Source: an uncultured Candidatus Saccharibacteria bacterium
GTDB lineage: Bacteria; Patescibacteriota; Saccharimonadia; Saccharimonadales; Saccharimonadaceae
Direction: 5' to 3'
NCBI GenBank assembly: GCA_938036785.1
Contig: CALHWE010000012.1
Coordinates: 124,001-188,000, forward strand
DNA length: 64,000 nucleotides
The translations under genes were made by a program, and so were the position numbers. Under the pieces are notes generated by a model. That model did not search any database. It was not told where the DNA came from and saw only the letters and a program-made list of their open reading frames with translations. This document shows, in pieces, positions 8,440-16,001 of this stretch; position 1 is the stretch's first letter, and each line of letters opens with the position of its first letter.

Positions 8440-9080
8440 ATGAGACGAAAAAGGAATTAGTTAAGGCTGTAGCATCGAGTGTAGCTGCATTTTCTGGGGG
8501 TCCAGTAGCAGCCACTATCGCTGCTTCTTTGGGTGTTGCCGTCGAGATGTTTGGTACATTATCCCAAAAGAGGAGTAGTGAGTTATTTAATTCTGATGAG
8601 TATGTTCATAAGGTGGTGAGCAAAATAGAAGAATCAGATGACTTTGCCTCGTTTGTTTATGATATCTGGATAAAGCATAACTTCGAATCTTCAGAACAAC
8701 GTCGAAAATATTTAAGAAATATGTTGAAAAAAGAGACATACGATAGCACTAACCATTTTGTAAACTTCTCTAAAATTGAGAATATTCTACAAAATGCAAG
8801 TATTGAGAGTTTAAGGTTGGCAACGTACATATATTCTAAAGATTTTTCTGAATGTGAATGTGACCCGCAAGATGCTGGAACGAGATTAGTAAACTATCAA
8901 AAACTCTCCTCTTTATTAGAGGGTACGAAGTATGATGATCTGAGGACTAATATAGAACTCTATGCTAATGAGCTATCTGCGTCGAGCATCATTAAGGTCT
9001 CACATAATAGATTTGGTGGACCTTTTGTGCACAGAACACCATTTGGTAATATTGTCGTTGAATATATTAACGAAGAATAA
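8436..9080 (+). CDS. AT-rich orphan protein coupled to glyS
   Basis: I do not recognise this 214-residue protein. Residues 1-45 are Ala/Gly/Ser-rich and mildly hydrophobic (AAFSGGPVAATIAASLGVAVEMFG); the rest is charged and helical. Base composition is clearly richer in A+T than glyS and other neighbours, and the style resembles accessory-island proteins. The ATG overlaps the glyS stop (ATGA), so it has inserted into the glyS transcription unit. Horizontal origin is inferred from composition only. Confidence 0.6.
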   Translation: MNETKKELVKAVASSVAAFSGGPVAATIAASLGVAVEMFGTLSQKRSSELFNSDEYVHKVVSKIEESDDFASFVYDIWIKHNFESSEQRRKYLRNMLKKETYDSTNHFVNFSKIENILQNASIESLRLATYIYSKDFSECECDPQDAGTRLVNYQKLSSLLEGTKYDDLRTNIELYANELSASSIIKVSHNRFGGPFVHRTPFGNIVVEYINEE

Positions 9081-9359
9081 GAGGGGGTTTATGGCGATAG
9101 AGTGATAACGAGTGTAGCGAGAAAAGTTTCAAGAAGACCATAAAAATATGATGAGGATGATACGAAATAGTGAAATCATTACGATCTTGAATGATGATCG
9201 AGGTGCTGATTACTCTCTACCATATCCCCTTCAGAGTACTGATGCATAATAGGCACTCCACAGTTTCGAGATTCGGATATGGGCACCCTTGCCGAAACAC
9301 TATAATTGCAATATACTATGCAAAAACGGTAATTGAATTATAAATAGAAGGAGCGACCG
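9081..9359. other. Intergenic region with a TAGCGAGAAA box and a hairpin
   Basis: No gene is seen. TAGCGAGAAA occurs at 9115-9124, as in the two promoters at 10721 and 11751, but no good -10 follows at the same distance. AGTTTCG/CGAAACACT can form a hairpin around 9262-9302. AAGGAG (9348-9353) precedes the next ATG. Confidence 0.4.
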
Positions 9360-10604
9360 ATGAATAGGAAGGAATCTATCCCGAGGGGCTGGGAGTCACA
9401 CGCACACTCAGTAACACGTGAAGAGACGGAATTTATCATTCCAAAAAGGGGTGTGTCTATTAAGGTGCCAAAGCAGTCCCAAGAGAGGCTGCTGTCTCTA
9501 GATCGGCGCGGTGAGATCTCGTTCGTTGAGGAAGCGAAGAGTGAGATCTTCGACAAGGAAGAATATCGTGAATTTGGCGAGTCTTTCTTTCAGGCGCTGC
9601 GATCGACGTCTCGCATCATTAGCTATGCAACGGGCCAACCGTATCACGAGATGGGGCTAAAAAGCTGCATGCCGCTTGGCACGAGTGCCACAAGAGGGCT
9701 TTTGCGTCTGGCTCATCGGTATGAAAAACTCAAAGAGCGTGAGGATGACCCACGTGTTATTGTAACGCCGTATAATCTCAGCCGCAAGCTATGGGAGCAA
9801 GCCTTTCGGCGAGCGATGGAAGATGATAGCATCGAGAATAACCCGTTGCGGCAGCAAATTGATACAACACACGATATGAAGCGAACGATATATGGCTTAC
9901 ATGTCCGCAGGAGTCTATCTCATGATGCGTGGCCAAAATTTAATACAGTTCCAAAGGACACAGCGGTTTTTTATAGCCCTGATGGCATTCCCTGTACGGC
10001 AAGTGTTATTGTTGGTAGGCAAGAGCCTCGGTTTCGAGGAATGAGCTACCAAAAAGTCCACAAGCTAGATTGGGTCGATATAAAAGAGCCTGAGCCGTCG
10101 GTCGAACAGGCGCTCTCGCAGGTGGCGGCTGCGCTCATAGGTCGGAGTGATCAACAGTCATCCAAAGAAGATAAATGGAAAGATACAAAACTGACCCTGA
10201 CTATTCCAGGCCTTTCGGTTGGAGGGATTCCGATTCCTTCTTTTCGTGAGTCTGAGCAGAAACAGCACTCCGATCAGACACATGCAGTAACTGTAGAAGA
10301 GCAGGATCGGTCTCCGTTAGATAAAGACCCGAATCTCTATAAGCGGTATGGTTACGACAGCCAAACCATCGCAGAAGCCCTGACTGCCGAGCTGAGTCGG
10401 ATTATCGAAGGAGAGTCACAAGCACCGGGCTATCAAGTCTATGGAGCATACTGCAAGGCACCAGAGCAGTCTCTGTATGCTCCGTATGTTGTATGGGGTA
10501 ACAACGGCTGTGTTACACTGTCGCTCCAAGATATCTATAAGAGTAATGGGCGGATCGGCTTTCGCCATGCCACGCGGTGTCTGTCTGAATCACCTCGAGT
10601 GTAA
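9360..10604 (+). CDS. Orphan protein, 414 residues, unknown function
   Basis: No signal peptide, membrane helix or known domain is recognised. The protein is hydrophilic, with an apparent globular N-terminal half, a linker rich in Ser, Gln and Lys (about 265-330), and a C-terminal globular part (YKRYGYDSQTIAEALTAELSRI to HATRCLSESPRV). The ATG at 9360 is preceded by AAGGAG with 6 nt spacing. It lies in the accessory stretch between glyS and the toxin-antitoxin pair. Confidence 0.6.
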   Translation: MNRKESIPRGWESHAHSVTREETEFIIPKRGVSIKVPKQSQERLLSLDRRGEISFVEEAKSEIFDKEEYREFGESFFQALRSTSRIISYATGQPYHEMGLKSCMPLGTSATRGLLRLAHRYEKLKEREDDPRVIVTPYNLSRKLWEQAFRRAMEDDSIENNPLRQQIDTTHDMKRTIYGLHVRRSLSHDAWPKFNTVPKDTAVFYSPDGIPCTASVIVGRQEPRFRGMSYQKVHKLDWVDIKEPEPSVEQALSQVAAALIGRSDQQSSKEDKWKDTKLTLTIPGLSVGGIPIPSFRESEQKQHSDQTHAVTVEEQDRSPLDKDPNLYKRYGYDSQTIAEALTAELSRIIEGESQAPGYQVYGAYCKAPEQSLYAPYVVWGNNGCVTLSLQDIYKSNGRIGFRHATRCLSESPRV

Positions 10605-10654
10605 CTGGTGGCAACGAGTCATCAACGTACTTGGTAGATGCAACACAAGCTAAA

Positions 10655-10749
10655 TGACTAACCGTTCGGTACTTTTCGTCGTAATGGTTTCAGTGCAACA
10701 AAAAGAGGAATATAAGCAAATAGCGAGAAAGAAATAAGGATGCTATAAT
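10655..10749 (+). promoter_or_regulatory. Promoter region with conserved boxes, copy 1 (NUDIX gene)
   Basis: ACTAACCGTTCGGTACTTTT (10656 on) and TATAAGCAAATAGCGAGAAA (10711-10730) recur almost unchanged before the CPBP gene. A TATAAT -10 (10744-10749) follows the second box after exactly 13 nt in both. The start codon is 7 nt after the -10 box. Confidence 0.55.
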
Positions 10750-10756
10750 TACTCTC

Positions 10757-11254
10757 ATGCCAAAAAATACCAACGGACACCTCATTACGCAAAATGCAGA
10801 CGGAATAGTCTGCCACGATTATCTCTACCGTATCTCCCTCAAAGCATTAATATATAACGACGCTGGGCAGATCTTGGTCGTCAAAGAGATCGATCGGCCG
10901 TTTTGGGATCTGCCTGGTGGCGGGATGGATTATGATGAGACGATTGAGTCATCGCTAAAGCGCGAGCTGCATGAAGAAGTTGGCTACCAGGGTGATGTGC
11001 GCTATCAAATCTTTGACGCATCGGACCAGATATACATTGAGCGGCTTGATGCGTATCAAATCTGTTTTTATTGCCGCGTTTGGCCCGAGAACTTCGACTT
11101 TGCGCCAGGAGAGGAGGGTGATGATGTGATGTTCATCAGCCCTGATAATCTACAAGGCACTGGCTACGACGCGACCGATCGGGCATATGCGGCACATAGG
11201 CAGTGGCAACAACTGTATAGTAAAGTTGCAAGTTGCACAATAAACCTTGGTTGA
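10757..11254 (+). CDS. NUDIX hydrolase
   Basis: The 165-residue protein carries an intact Nudix box (GGGMDYDETIESSLKRELHE then EVGY) at about residues 53-76, with the catalytic RELHEE glutamates. NUDIX enzymes hydrolyse nucleoside diphosphates linked to another group; the substrate cannot be read from sequence. TATAAT (10744-10749) ends 7 nt before the ATG with no Shine-Dalgarno site, consistent with a leaderless transcript. Confidence 0.88.
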   Translation: MPKNTNGHLITQNADGIVCHDYLYRISLKALIYNDAGQILVVKEIDRPFWDLPGGGMDYDETIESSLKRELHEEVGYQGDVRYQIFDASDQIYIERLDAYQICFYCRVWPENFDFAPGEEGDDVMFISPDNLQGTGYDATDRAYAAHRQWQQLYSKVASCTINLG

Positions 11255-11425
11255 GATGTGTTTCTTTACTAATATAGCCTTATAGCACCTCGACTTGGGT
11301 CAGTCACCGTCGAGGTTTTTGGTGTGATCATTGATTGCCAAAACTTCTTATATAAAGCCGCTGAGATCAGTAAAGTAACGAGTGGCCAAGAGAGTATTGA
11401 GTGTTGGATAAATATACTACAGTAA

Positions 11426-11587
11426 GTGACTCGCATCGGCACCAGCCACATGCCAGAGCACGCCATAGTAGCCAGCGACTACGCCATCAAGGTCATCAAT
11501 CTGCTCCACCCCGGCGATAGAGCCGTCGCTGCCCGCGAGCGCCAATGGCAGGTGCGGGTGATGAGGGAGGAGATGGCGGTTGCATAG
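11426..11587 (+). pseudogene. Short coding remnant
   Basis: An in-frame stretch of 53 codons (VTRIGTSHMPEHAIVASDYA to VMREEMAVA) has the GC-rich codon use of the core genes inside otherwise AT-rich spacer. It has no ribosome site or close promoter and is bounded by an in-frame stop just upstream. It looks like the 3' end of a lost gene; the family is not recognised. Confidence 0.35.
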
Positions 11588-11640
11588 CTTGAGGCAGTAA
11601 GTTAGCTGTCTGGCACTAAATAGAAAAAGGGTCCTTAGGC

Positions 11641-11779
11641 AACTAACCGTTCGGAACCTTTTCGTCTTAATAGCTCTATTGTAGCGGCGATAGAAGAATA
11701 AAGCAAATGAGCTAATCTAGTTATGGTGGACAATTATCTATATAAGTAAATAGCGAGAAAAGCTTCAGGGTGGTATAAT
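11641..11779 (+). promoter_or_regulatory. Promoter region with conserved boxes, copy 2 (CPBP gene)
   Basis: AACTAACCGTTCGGAACCTT (11641 on) and TATAAGTAAATAGCGAGAAA (11741-11760), then TATAAT at 11774-11779, repeat the arrangement before the NUDIX gene with the same 13-nt distance from box to -10. The leader here is longer, about 40 nt. Confidence 0.55.
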
Positions 11780-11822
11780 CACCTCATACGAACAAAATCA
11801 CAAAAGGCTAGGTGTATACATT

Positions 11823-12797
11823 ATGAGTAACACAGCAGAAAAAACATCCAATTCACTCTCTCTCATTAAAAAAGAGCATCGCAACAAAGTACTCATCACC
11901 CTCTTTCTCTTGACGGCACTCGCCGGAGGCGGTTACTGGGCGGTTATAGCTGCGACGAGTAGTAGTGCGCCGCCGGTAGCGCTAGCATTGCGCTTGGCGT
12001 ACATCGCGGTTTTGTATATGCCGGTACCACTGTATACGCTCTTACTGAGTCGATTGATGCTTGGCATACCAATACCATTTCGTGCGTTGTTATCATTAAA
12101 GCACATCACCGTGAAGAAGTATGCATTGGTCGCTGGGCTATTCTTGGCCTGGGCCGTATTGATGATTGGCTCCGTTGCTATTCTTGGCTGGCTGTGGCCA
12201 GAGACTTTTGGGCACCTGGCAACGACTAATGGACACTTGGCGCACAACCTTGAGAAGCTCATCGGCACATCGGTCGATACTAGCGCGATGAATATGCCAC
12301 CAACACCGCTTGCCATGCTGCCGCTTGGTATCTTTGGTGCATTGATGGCTGGGCTAACGGTAAATGCGATCTTTGCGATGGCGGAAGAGATTATGTGGCG
12401 TGGTTACCTTGCGCAGGCATTTGCCGGACGGCCATTTTGCAAGAAATATGTGACGATTGGCGTGCTATGGGGACTGTGGCATATTCCACTGATTGCCCTC
12501 GGGTATAACTATGGCACAGCGAACGCGCTTCCGGGGTCGGTGTTGTTCATTGGATTTTGTGTGGTGATGTCGCTCGTGCTTGGTTTCGTCGTTGAGCGGA
12601 CCCGAAGTGCATGGCTCGCTGCAGTACTGCATGGGACATTTAATGGCTTCTCGAATGTTATGTCGCTTTTGGTCGTTGGTGGGAGCTCACTGTTGGCTAG
12701 CTCAGCAGTAGGCGTTGTCTCGCTTGTGATGTGGCTAGTAGTGTTTGCGGGTTGCTATATAAGCACTGCTTGTGCATCTGTCAAAAAGCGAGTATAA
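11823..12797 (+). CDS. CPBP family intramembrane glutamic endopeptidase
   Basis: The 324-residue protein has about eight membrane helices. Motif 1 is AEEIMWRGYLAQ (EExxxR), motif 2 is GLWHIPLIALGY (FxxxH-like) and motif 3 is AAVLHGTFNG, together the CPBP (CaaX protease / bacteriocin-processing) active site. Such proteins process prenylated substrates or double-glycine peptides, or give self-immunity to bacteriocins; the client is unknown. It shares promoter boxes with the NUDIX gene. Confidence 0.85.
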   Translation: MSNTAEKTSNSLSLIKKEHRNKVLITLFLLTALAGGGYWAVIAATSSSAPPVALALRLAYIAVLYMPVPLYTLLLSRLMLGIPIPFRALLSLKHITVKKYALVAGLFLAWAVLMIGSVAILGWLWPETFGHLATTNGHLAHNLEKLIGTSVDTSAMNMPPTPLAMLPLGIFGALMAGLTVNAIFAMAEEIMWRGYLAQAFAGRPFCKKYVTIGVLWGLWHIPLIALGYNYGTANALPGSVLFIGFCVVMSLVLGFVVERTRSAWLAAVLHGTFNGFSNVMSLLVVGGSSLLASSAVGVVSLVMWLVVFAGCYISTACASVKKRV

Positions 12798-12840
12798 GCG
12801 GACTGTCTCATTTAGGAGGGTCGATTCCGCTAAACCACGA
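12798..12840 (+). terminator. Hairpin after the CPBP gene
   Basis: AGCGGA (12799 on) can pair with TCCGCT (about 12829), and TTTAG with CTAAA just inside it, but there is no T-run. GGGTCGATTCC at 12821 resembles a tRNA T-arm, yet no tRNA folds around it. It may be a weak terminator or a tRNA remnant. Confidence 0.3.
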
Positions 12841-12858
12841 TAGAGGTATAATAAAATC

Positions 12859-12948
12859 ATGCGTATAACTCGTCGTATTCAAGCAGTAAAGCTAAAGCTT
12901 CGCCATATTGGGGGATTGCTGGTAATACTCAGATCAACCACACATTAA
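12859..12948 (+). CDS. Possible 29-residue basic leaderless peptide
   Basis: ATG at 12859 opens a 29-codon frame (MRITRRIQAVKLKLRHIGGL then LVILRSTTH). It is highly basic and amphipathic. A TATAAT box (12847-12852) ends exactly 6 nt upstream, the same spacing as in confirmed genes here, which is the only reason to list it. It lies directly upstream of the toxin-antitoxin pair. Confidence 0.35.
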   Translation: MRITRRIQAVKLKLRHIGGLLVILRSTTH

Positions 12949-13019
12949 GTATATAGCACGAGATCGACACGATTAATTGTCGCGTGACATGCTTATTCCA
13001 ATTTTGTTATAATGAAACT

Positions 13020-13256
13020 ATGACGATTACCACAATCCAAAAGATCATCAAAATCGGCTCGAGCCGTGGCGTGACGCTGCCGGCTAAGCAGCTGCGGGCG
13101 CTTGGCTGGCAGGAGGGGGATGAAGTGCGCATTGTGGTTGATACGGTGAGTTCTGCTCATACACCAGTGCAACCAGCAACTGACCAAGTGCGGCGTGACT
13201 ACGAAACATTCACGCAGCAGTATGGTGAAACGCTGAAGAATTTGGCTGACCGATGA
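13020..13256 (+). CDS. AbrB/MazE-fold antitoxin of a Doc-type toxin
   Basis: The 78-residue protein starts with a swapped-hairpin AbrB domain (TTIQKIIKIGSSRGVTLPAK, then LGWQEGDEVRIVV) for DNA binding and dimerisation, followed by a flexible tail that in this class wraps the toxin. TATAAT (13008-13013) ends 6 nt before the ATG and GTGACA (12984-12989) is a fair -35; translation therefore seems leaderless. The stop overlaps the toxin ATG. Autorepression is expected from the family. Confidence 0.85.
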   Translation: MTITTIQKIIKIGSSRGVTLPAKQLRALGWQEGDEVRIVVDTVSSAHTPVQPATDQVRRDYETFTQQYGETLKNLADR

Positions 13257-13639
13257 TGCGCTATCTAACGACGGATGAGATTCAAGCATTACATTATTGG
13301 GTGATTGCGGACTATGGTGGCTCGCATGGTCTGCGCGACGCGAAGGCACTTGCGTCACTCGTCGTTACACCACAGGCAGTGTTGTTTGGTCGTGAGCTCT
13401 ATGGATCGGTGCATAAAAAAGCAGCAGTGTATCTCCATCATTGCATCGCTGACCATCCGTTTATAGATGGGAATAAACGGACAGCAGTAACACTAACTGG
13501 AGTATTTTTATTACGCAATGATGTCTGGTTGCGAGCGGCACCCCAAGAACTTGAGAATATAGCAGTGCAGATTGCCACCGATCATTGGGATATTGTGCAC
13601 ATCGCACGGTGGCTGCAAGAAAATACTGAGGAAATATAG
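13253..13639 (+). CDS. doc: Doc/Fic family toxin (death-on-curing)
   Basis: The 128-residue protein has the Fic core HPFIDGNKRTAVT at about residues 66-78, matching the Doc form of HxFx(D/N)GNKR. Doc kinases phosphorylate EF-Tu; other Fic proteins AMPylate. Size and the partner favour Doc. Translation is coupled to the antitoxin by an ATGA overlap. Confidence 0.9.
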   Translation: MMRYLTTDEIQALHYWVIADYGGSHGLRDAKALASLVVTPQAVLFGRELYGSVHKKAAVYLHHCIADHPFIDGNKRTAVTLTGVFLLRNDVWLRAAPQELENIAVQIATDHWDIVHIARWLQENTEEI

Positions 13640-13644
13640 TATAC

Positions 13645-13684
13645 TTTTCCACAATATTTCCACAGAGTGATGTATTTTCTACAC
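13645..13684 (+). promoter_or_regulatory. Conserved upstream block S, copy 1 (surface propeller gene)
   Basis: TTTTCCACA then TTTCCACAG, GATGT, TTTTCTACAC is repeated with the same spacing at 18852-18890 upstream of the first lectin gene. It lies about 100 nt before the likely promoter (TTGTTA 13754, TATAAT 13778-13783). The TTWTCCAC words look like DnaA boxes. Confidence 0.45.
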
Positions 13685-13836
13685 ACAGATAGCGATGGTG
13701 AGTTCCTGGGATTTAGGGCAGAAGGCTCGTTTATTTCAGACCCAATATACCCCTTGTTACCATAAGCACAATAGTGCTATAATGCGAACGTTATATTAAG
13801 GTGTTGTGTTTCACAACAAAAAAGGAGGGTTATTGC

Positions 13837-15342
13837 ATGAGGGAACTCAGGCAAGCAAAACATAATAAATGGAGAACACTCACGCGTGTGTCTCAGGCTG
13901 GGTGCCTGGTAGCGGTAGCTGCCATGGTGGCATTGTTTGCCCAGCCCACACGTGCCGCACAAGAGGTAGCCTGGAAGGACCAAGCTGGCTCTGGTGCAAA
14001 GAACTGGTCGGCAATGGCTAGCTCGGCAGATGGCACCAAGCTCGTCGCAGCAGTGAATGTCGGGAATGTCTACACCTCGACAGACAGTGGTGTCACCTGG
14101 ACGGAACGACCAATAACCGGCCTTCCTGCGCCGCAAAAGTGGACGGCTCTTGCCAGCTCGGCTGATGGTAGTAAGATCGCTGCCTTTTACCAATGGGGTG
14201 GCTACATGTACACCTCGAATGACTCAGGTGCTACCTGGACGAAAAATGGTCTCCCAGGAGCTGCTGGAGACTGGGTGTCTGTTACTAGCTCGGCTGATGG
14301 CACTAAGCTTGCCGCTGTAGCAACCAACCGTGGGGTATTTACCTCCACCAACTCTGGCGCAAGCTGGAAAGAGCAAGCCAACCCAGGTGCGAAGAAGTGG
14401 ACATCAATCGCTGGCTCAGCAGACGGCACCAAGCTTGCCGCGACTGTTGCCGACGGCGTTGTCTACACCTCGACAGACAGTGGTGTCACCTGGACAGAGC
14501 AAGCAGCCGCTGGCACTCAGAAGTGGACATCGATCGCGAGCTCGGCAGATGGTATGAAACTCGCCGCTACAGTCAACGATGGTAAGATTCACACCTCGAC
14601 AGACGGTGGCGTCACCTGGAAAGAGCAAGCTGCATCAACCCCGCAGAAGTGGACATCAATCGCTAGCTCAGCCGATGGCATGAAGCTTGCCGCTACAGTC
14701 AACGGTGGTAAGGTCTACACCTCAGACGATGGTGGTGTCACCTGGATGGAAAATGACAGCGCTGCTACCGGTGCGTGGTCGGCTATTGTTATGTCAGACG
14801 ACGGTGCACGCCTCGCTGCAGCACTCAACGGCGGCAACATTAACACAGCAACAGCTAAGGACAAGCCAGTTGTGCAGCCAGCCCCAGCCACCCCGGCGCC
14901 CGCAAATCCTGCACCAGCTAACCCAGCTCCGGCCAATCCTGCGCCCGCTACACCTGCTCCGGCCACTCCAGCACCAGCTACACCCGCTCCAGCTACACCC
15001 GCTCCAGCGACGCCCGCACCTGCGACTCCGGCCCCAGCAAATCCAGCACCAGCTACACCTACTCCTACACCTGCCGCACCTGCGCCAGCAACTCCAGCTG
15101 CTCCCGCACCTGCTGAGCCAGCGACAGAGCCTGCACCAGCCGCAGAGCCAGCACCTGTAGCAGAACCTGCACAGGCAAATCCAGCACCGGCAGCTGCACC
15201 CGCAGCACAGCCTGCCGCTCCTGCTAAGCACGAAGGTCCAGCTCTCGCCGACACCGGTGACAGCGTATGGCTCGTCGCTGCCCTCGCAGCCAGCGGTCTT
15301 GGCGCCGGAAGCTTCTGGTTCGTCAAGAGCCGCAAGAACTAG
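13837..15342 (+). CDS. Cell-surface seven-bladed propeller protein with Pro/Ala stalk and LADTG anchor
   Basis: The 501-residue protein has a signal peptide (about 1-35, ending near QPTRAA). Seven tandem repeats of about 42 residues follow, with the consensus KWTSIASSADGxKLAAxV then YTSTDSGVTWTEQ, as in BNR/sortilin-type beta-propellers. Next comes a stalk of about 20 APATP/APANP units (nt 14880-15060) and a C-terminal sorting signal: LADTGD, hydrophobic helix, KSRKN tail. It is expected to be attached to the cell wall by a sortase (none in this window). The ATG at 13837 has AAGGAGG upstream (13822-13828). Binding to a host surface is a reasonable guess but not shown. Repeats with near-identical DNA invite recombination. 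Confidence 0.85.
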   Translation: MRELRQAKHNKWRTLTRVSQAGCLVAVAAMVALFAQPTRAAQEVAWKDQAGSGAKNWSAMASSADGTKLVAAVNVGNVYTSTDSGVTWTERPITGLPAPQKWTALASSADGSKIAAFYQWGGYMYTSNDSGATWTKNGLPGAAGDWVSVTSSADGTKLAAVATNRGVFTSTNSGASWKEQANPGAKKWTSIAGSADGTKLAATVADGVVYTSTDSGVTWTEQAAAGTQKWTSIASSADGMKLAATVNDGKIHTSTDGGVTWKEQAASTPQKWTSIASSADGMKLAATVNGGKVYTSDDGGVTWMENDSAATGAWSAIVMSDDGARLAAALNGGNINTATAKDKPVVQPAPATPAPANPAPANPAPANPAPATPAPATPAPATPAPATPAPATPAPATPAPANPAPATPTPTPAAPAPATPAAPAPAEPATEPAPAAEPAPVAEPAQANPAPAAAPAAQPAAPAKHEGPALADTGDSVWLVAALAASGLGAGSFWFVKSRKN

Positions 15343-15370
15343 AGCACTGCACTGCAGCGCCTCTATACCC

Positions 15371-15406
15371 AAGAGAAAGGCATACCGTATGCCTTTCTCT
15401 TTTTTG
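15371..15406 (+). terminator. Rho-independent terminator of the propeller gene
   Basis: AGAGAAAGGCATAC pairs with GTATGCCTTTCTCT and is followed by six T. Confidence 0.9.
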
Positions 15407-15934
15407 GTTGGGGTAAGGTAGAGTGCTCATTATAAGGGCAATTGCATATTATTAAGCAGCTTGGGCGCTAATGTAGCAGTGATACACCATTGCGGCACGT
15501 GAGTATAAGCAGCAAAGAGACACCTTATATAGGTAGAACGCCAGCACTAGCGCGCCGCTAGGGGCTCTTGAGGAAGAATGGGTGGCCGCGACCGTGTTGG
15601 TGCGGCCTTTGGCTGTGCGCGGTTATGATGCTAGAGATGGTGGCCGCCGATAGAGCTTACCTCCCGTGTGGCGTGTCTCGGTGTCGATCACTAGTGCATC
15701 GGCCTTGTAGGCTACAGCAACGGTAGCGTGAGCGATCACATTGAGTCGATGATTAGCCCTCCACCTATTGAGGGTGGTTTGTGATTTTGGGGAGGGGAGA
15801 GACACGTATAGCATGCCCTTATTCTTACCCAAAGCAGCGCGGGAGATGGCTAGAAGGCCAACCCTACACTGTCAACAAGTGCGAAATTTCACTCATATCA
15901 GCAAGCTTATATATACACCAATACACGCGAGGAG
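15407..15934. other. Intergenic region without a convincing gene
   Basis: About 530 nt. A minus-strand frame (15623-15832) gives a 69-residue stretch with AVAYKADALVIDTETRHTGG that might be a decayed coding fragment; no ribosome site or promoter supports it. Confidence 0.3.
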
Positions 15935-15935
15935 G

Positions 15936-15975
15936 CAAAAGAAATCGGCTTGGATAGCATAGTATCCAAGCCGAG
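15936..15975 (-). terminator. Terminator of the GH16 gene
   Basis: CGGCTTGGATA (15946-15956) pairs perfectly with TATCCAAGCCG (15963-15973). Read on the minus strand it is followed by ATTTCTTTT. Confidence 0.8.
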
Positions 15976-16001
15976 GTGCACCTGTGTGGGGTAGTAGTGC
16001 G

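Noticed and set aside
12815..12840. tRNA gene 3' end (GGGTCGATTCC)
   Set aside because: No acceptor, D or anticodon arms can be folded upstream.
14880..15060. CRISPR-like tandem repeats
   Set aside because: These are in-frame APATP coding repeats without spacers.
14715..15335. Long minus-strand frame rich in Gly-Ala repeats
   Set aside because: It is the complement of the Pro-Ala stalk of the surface protein and has no start signals.
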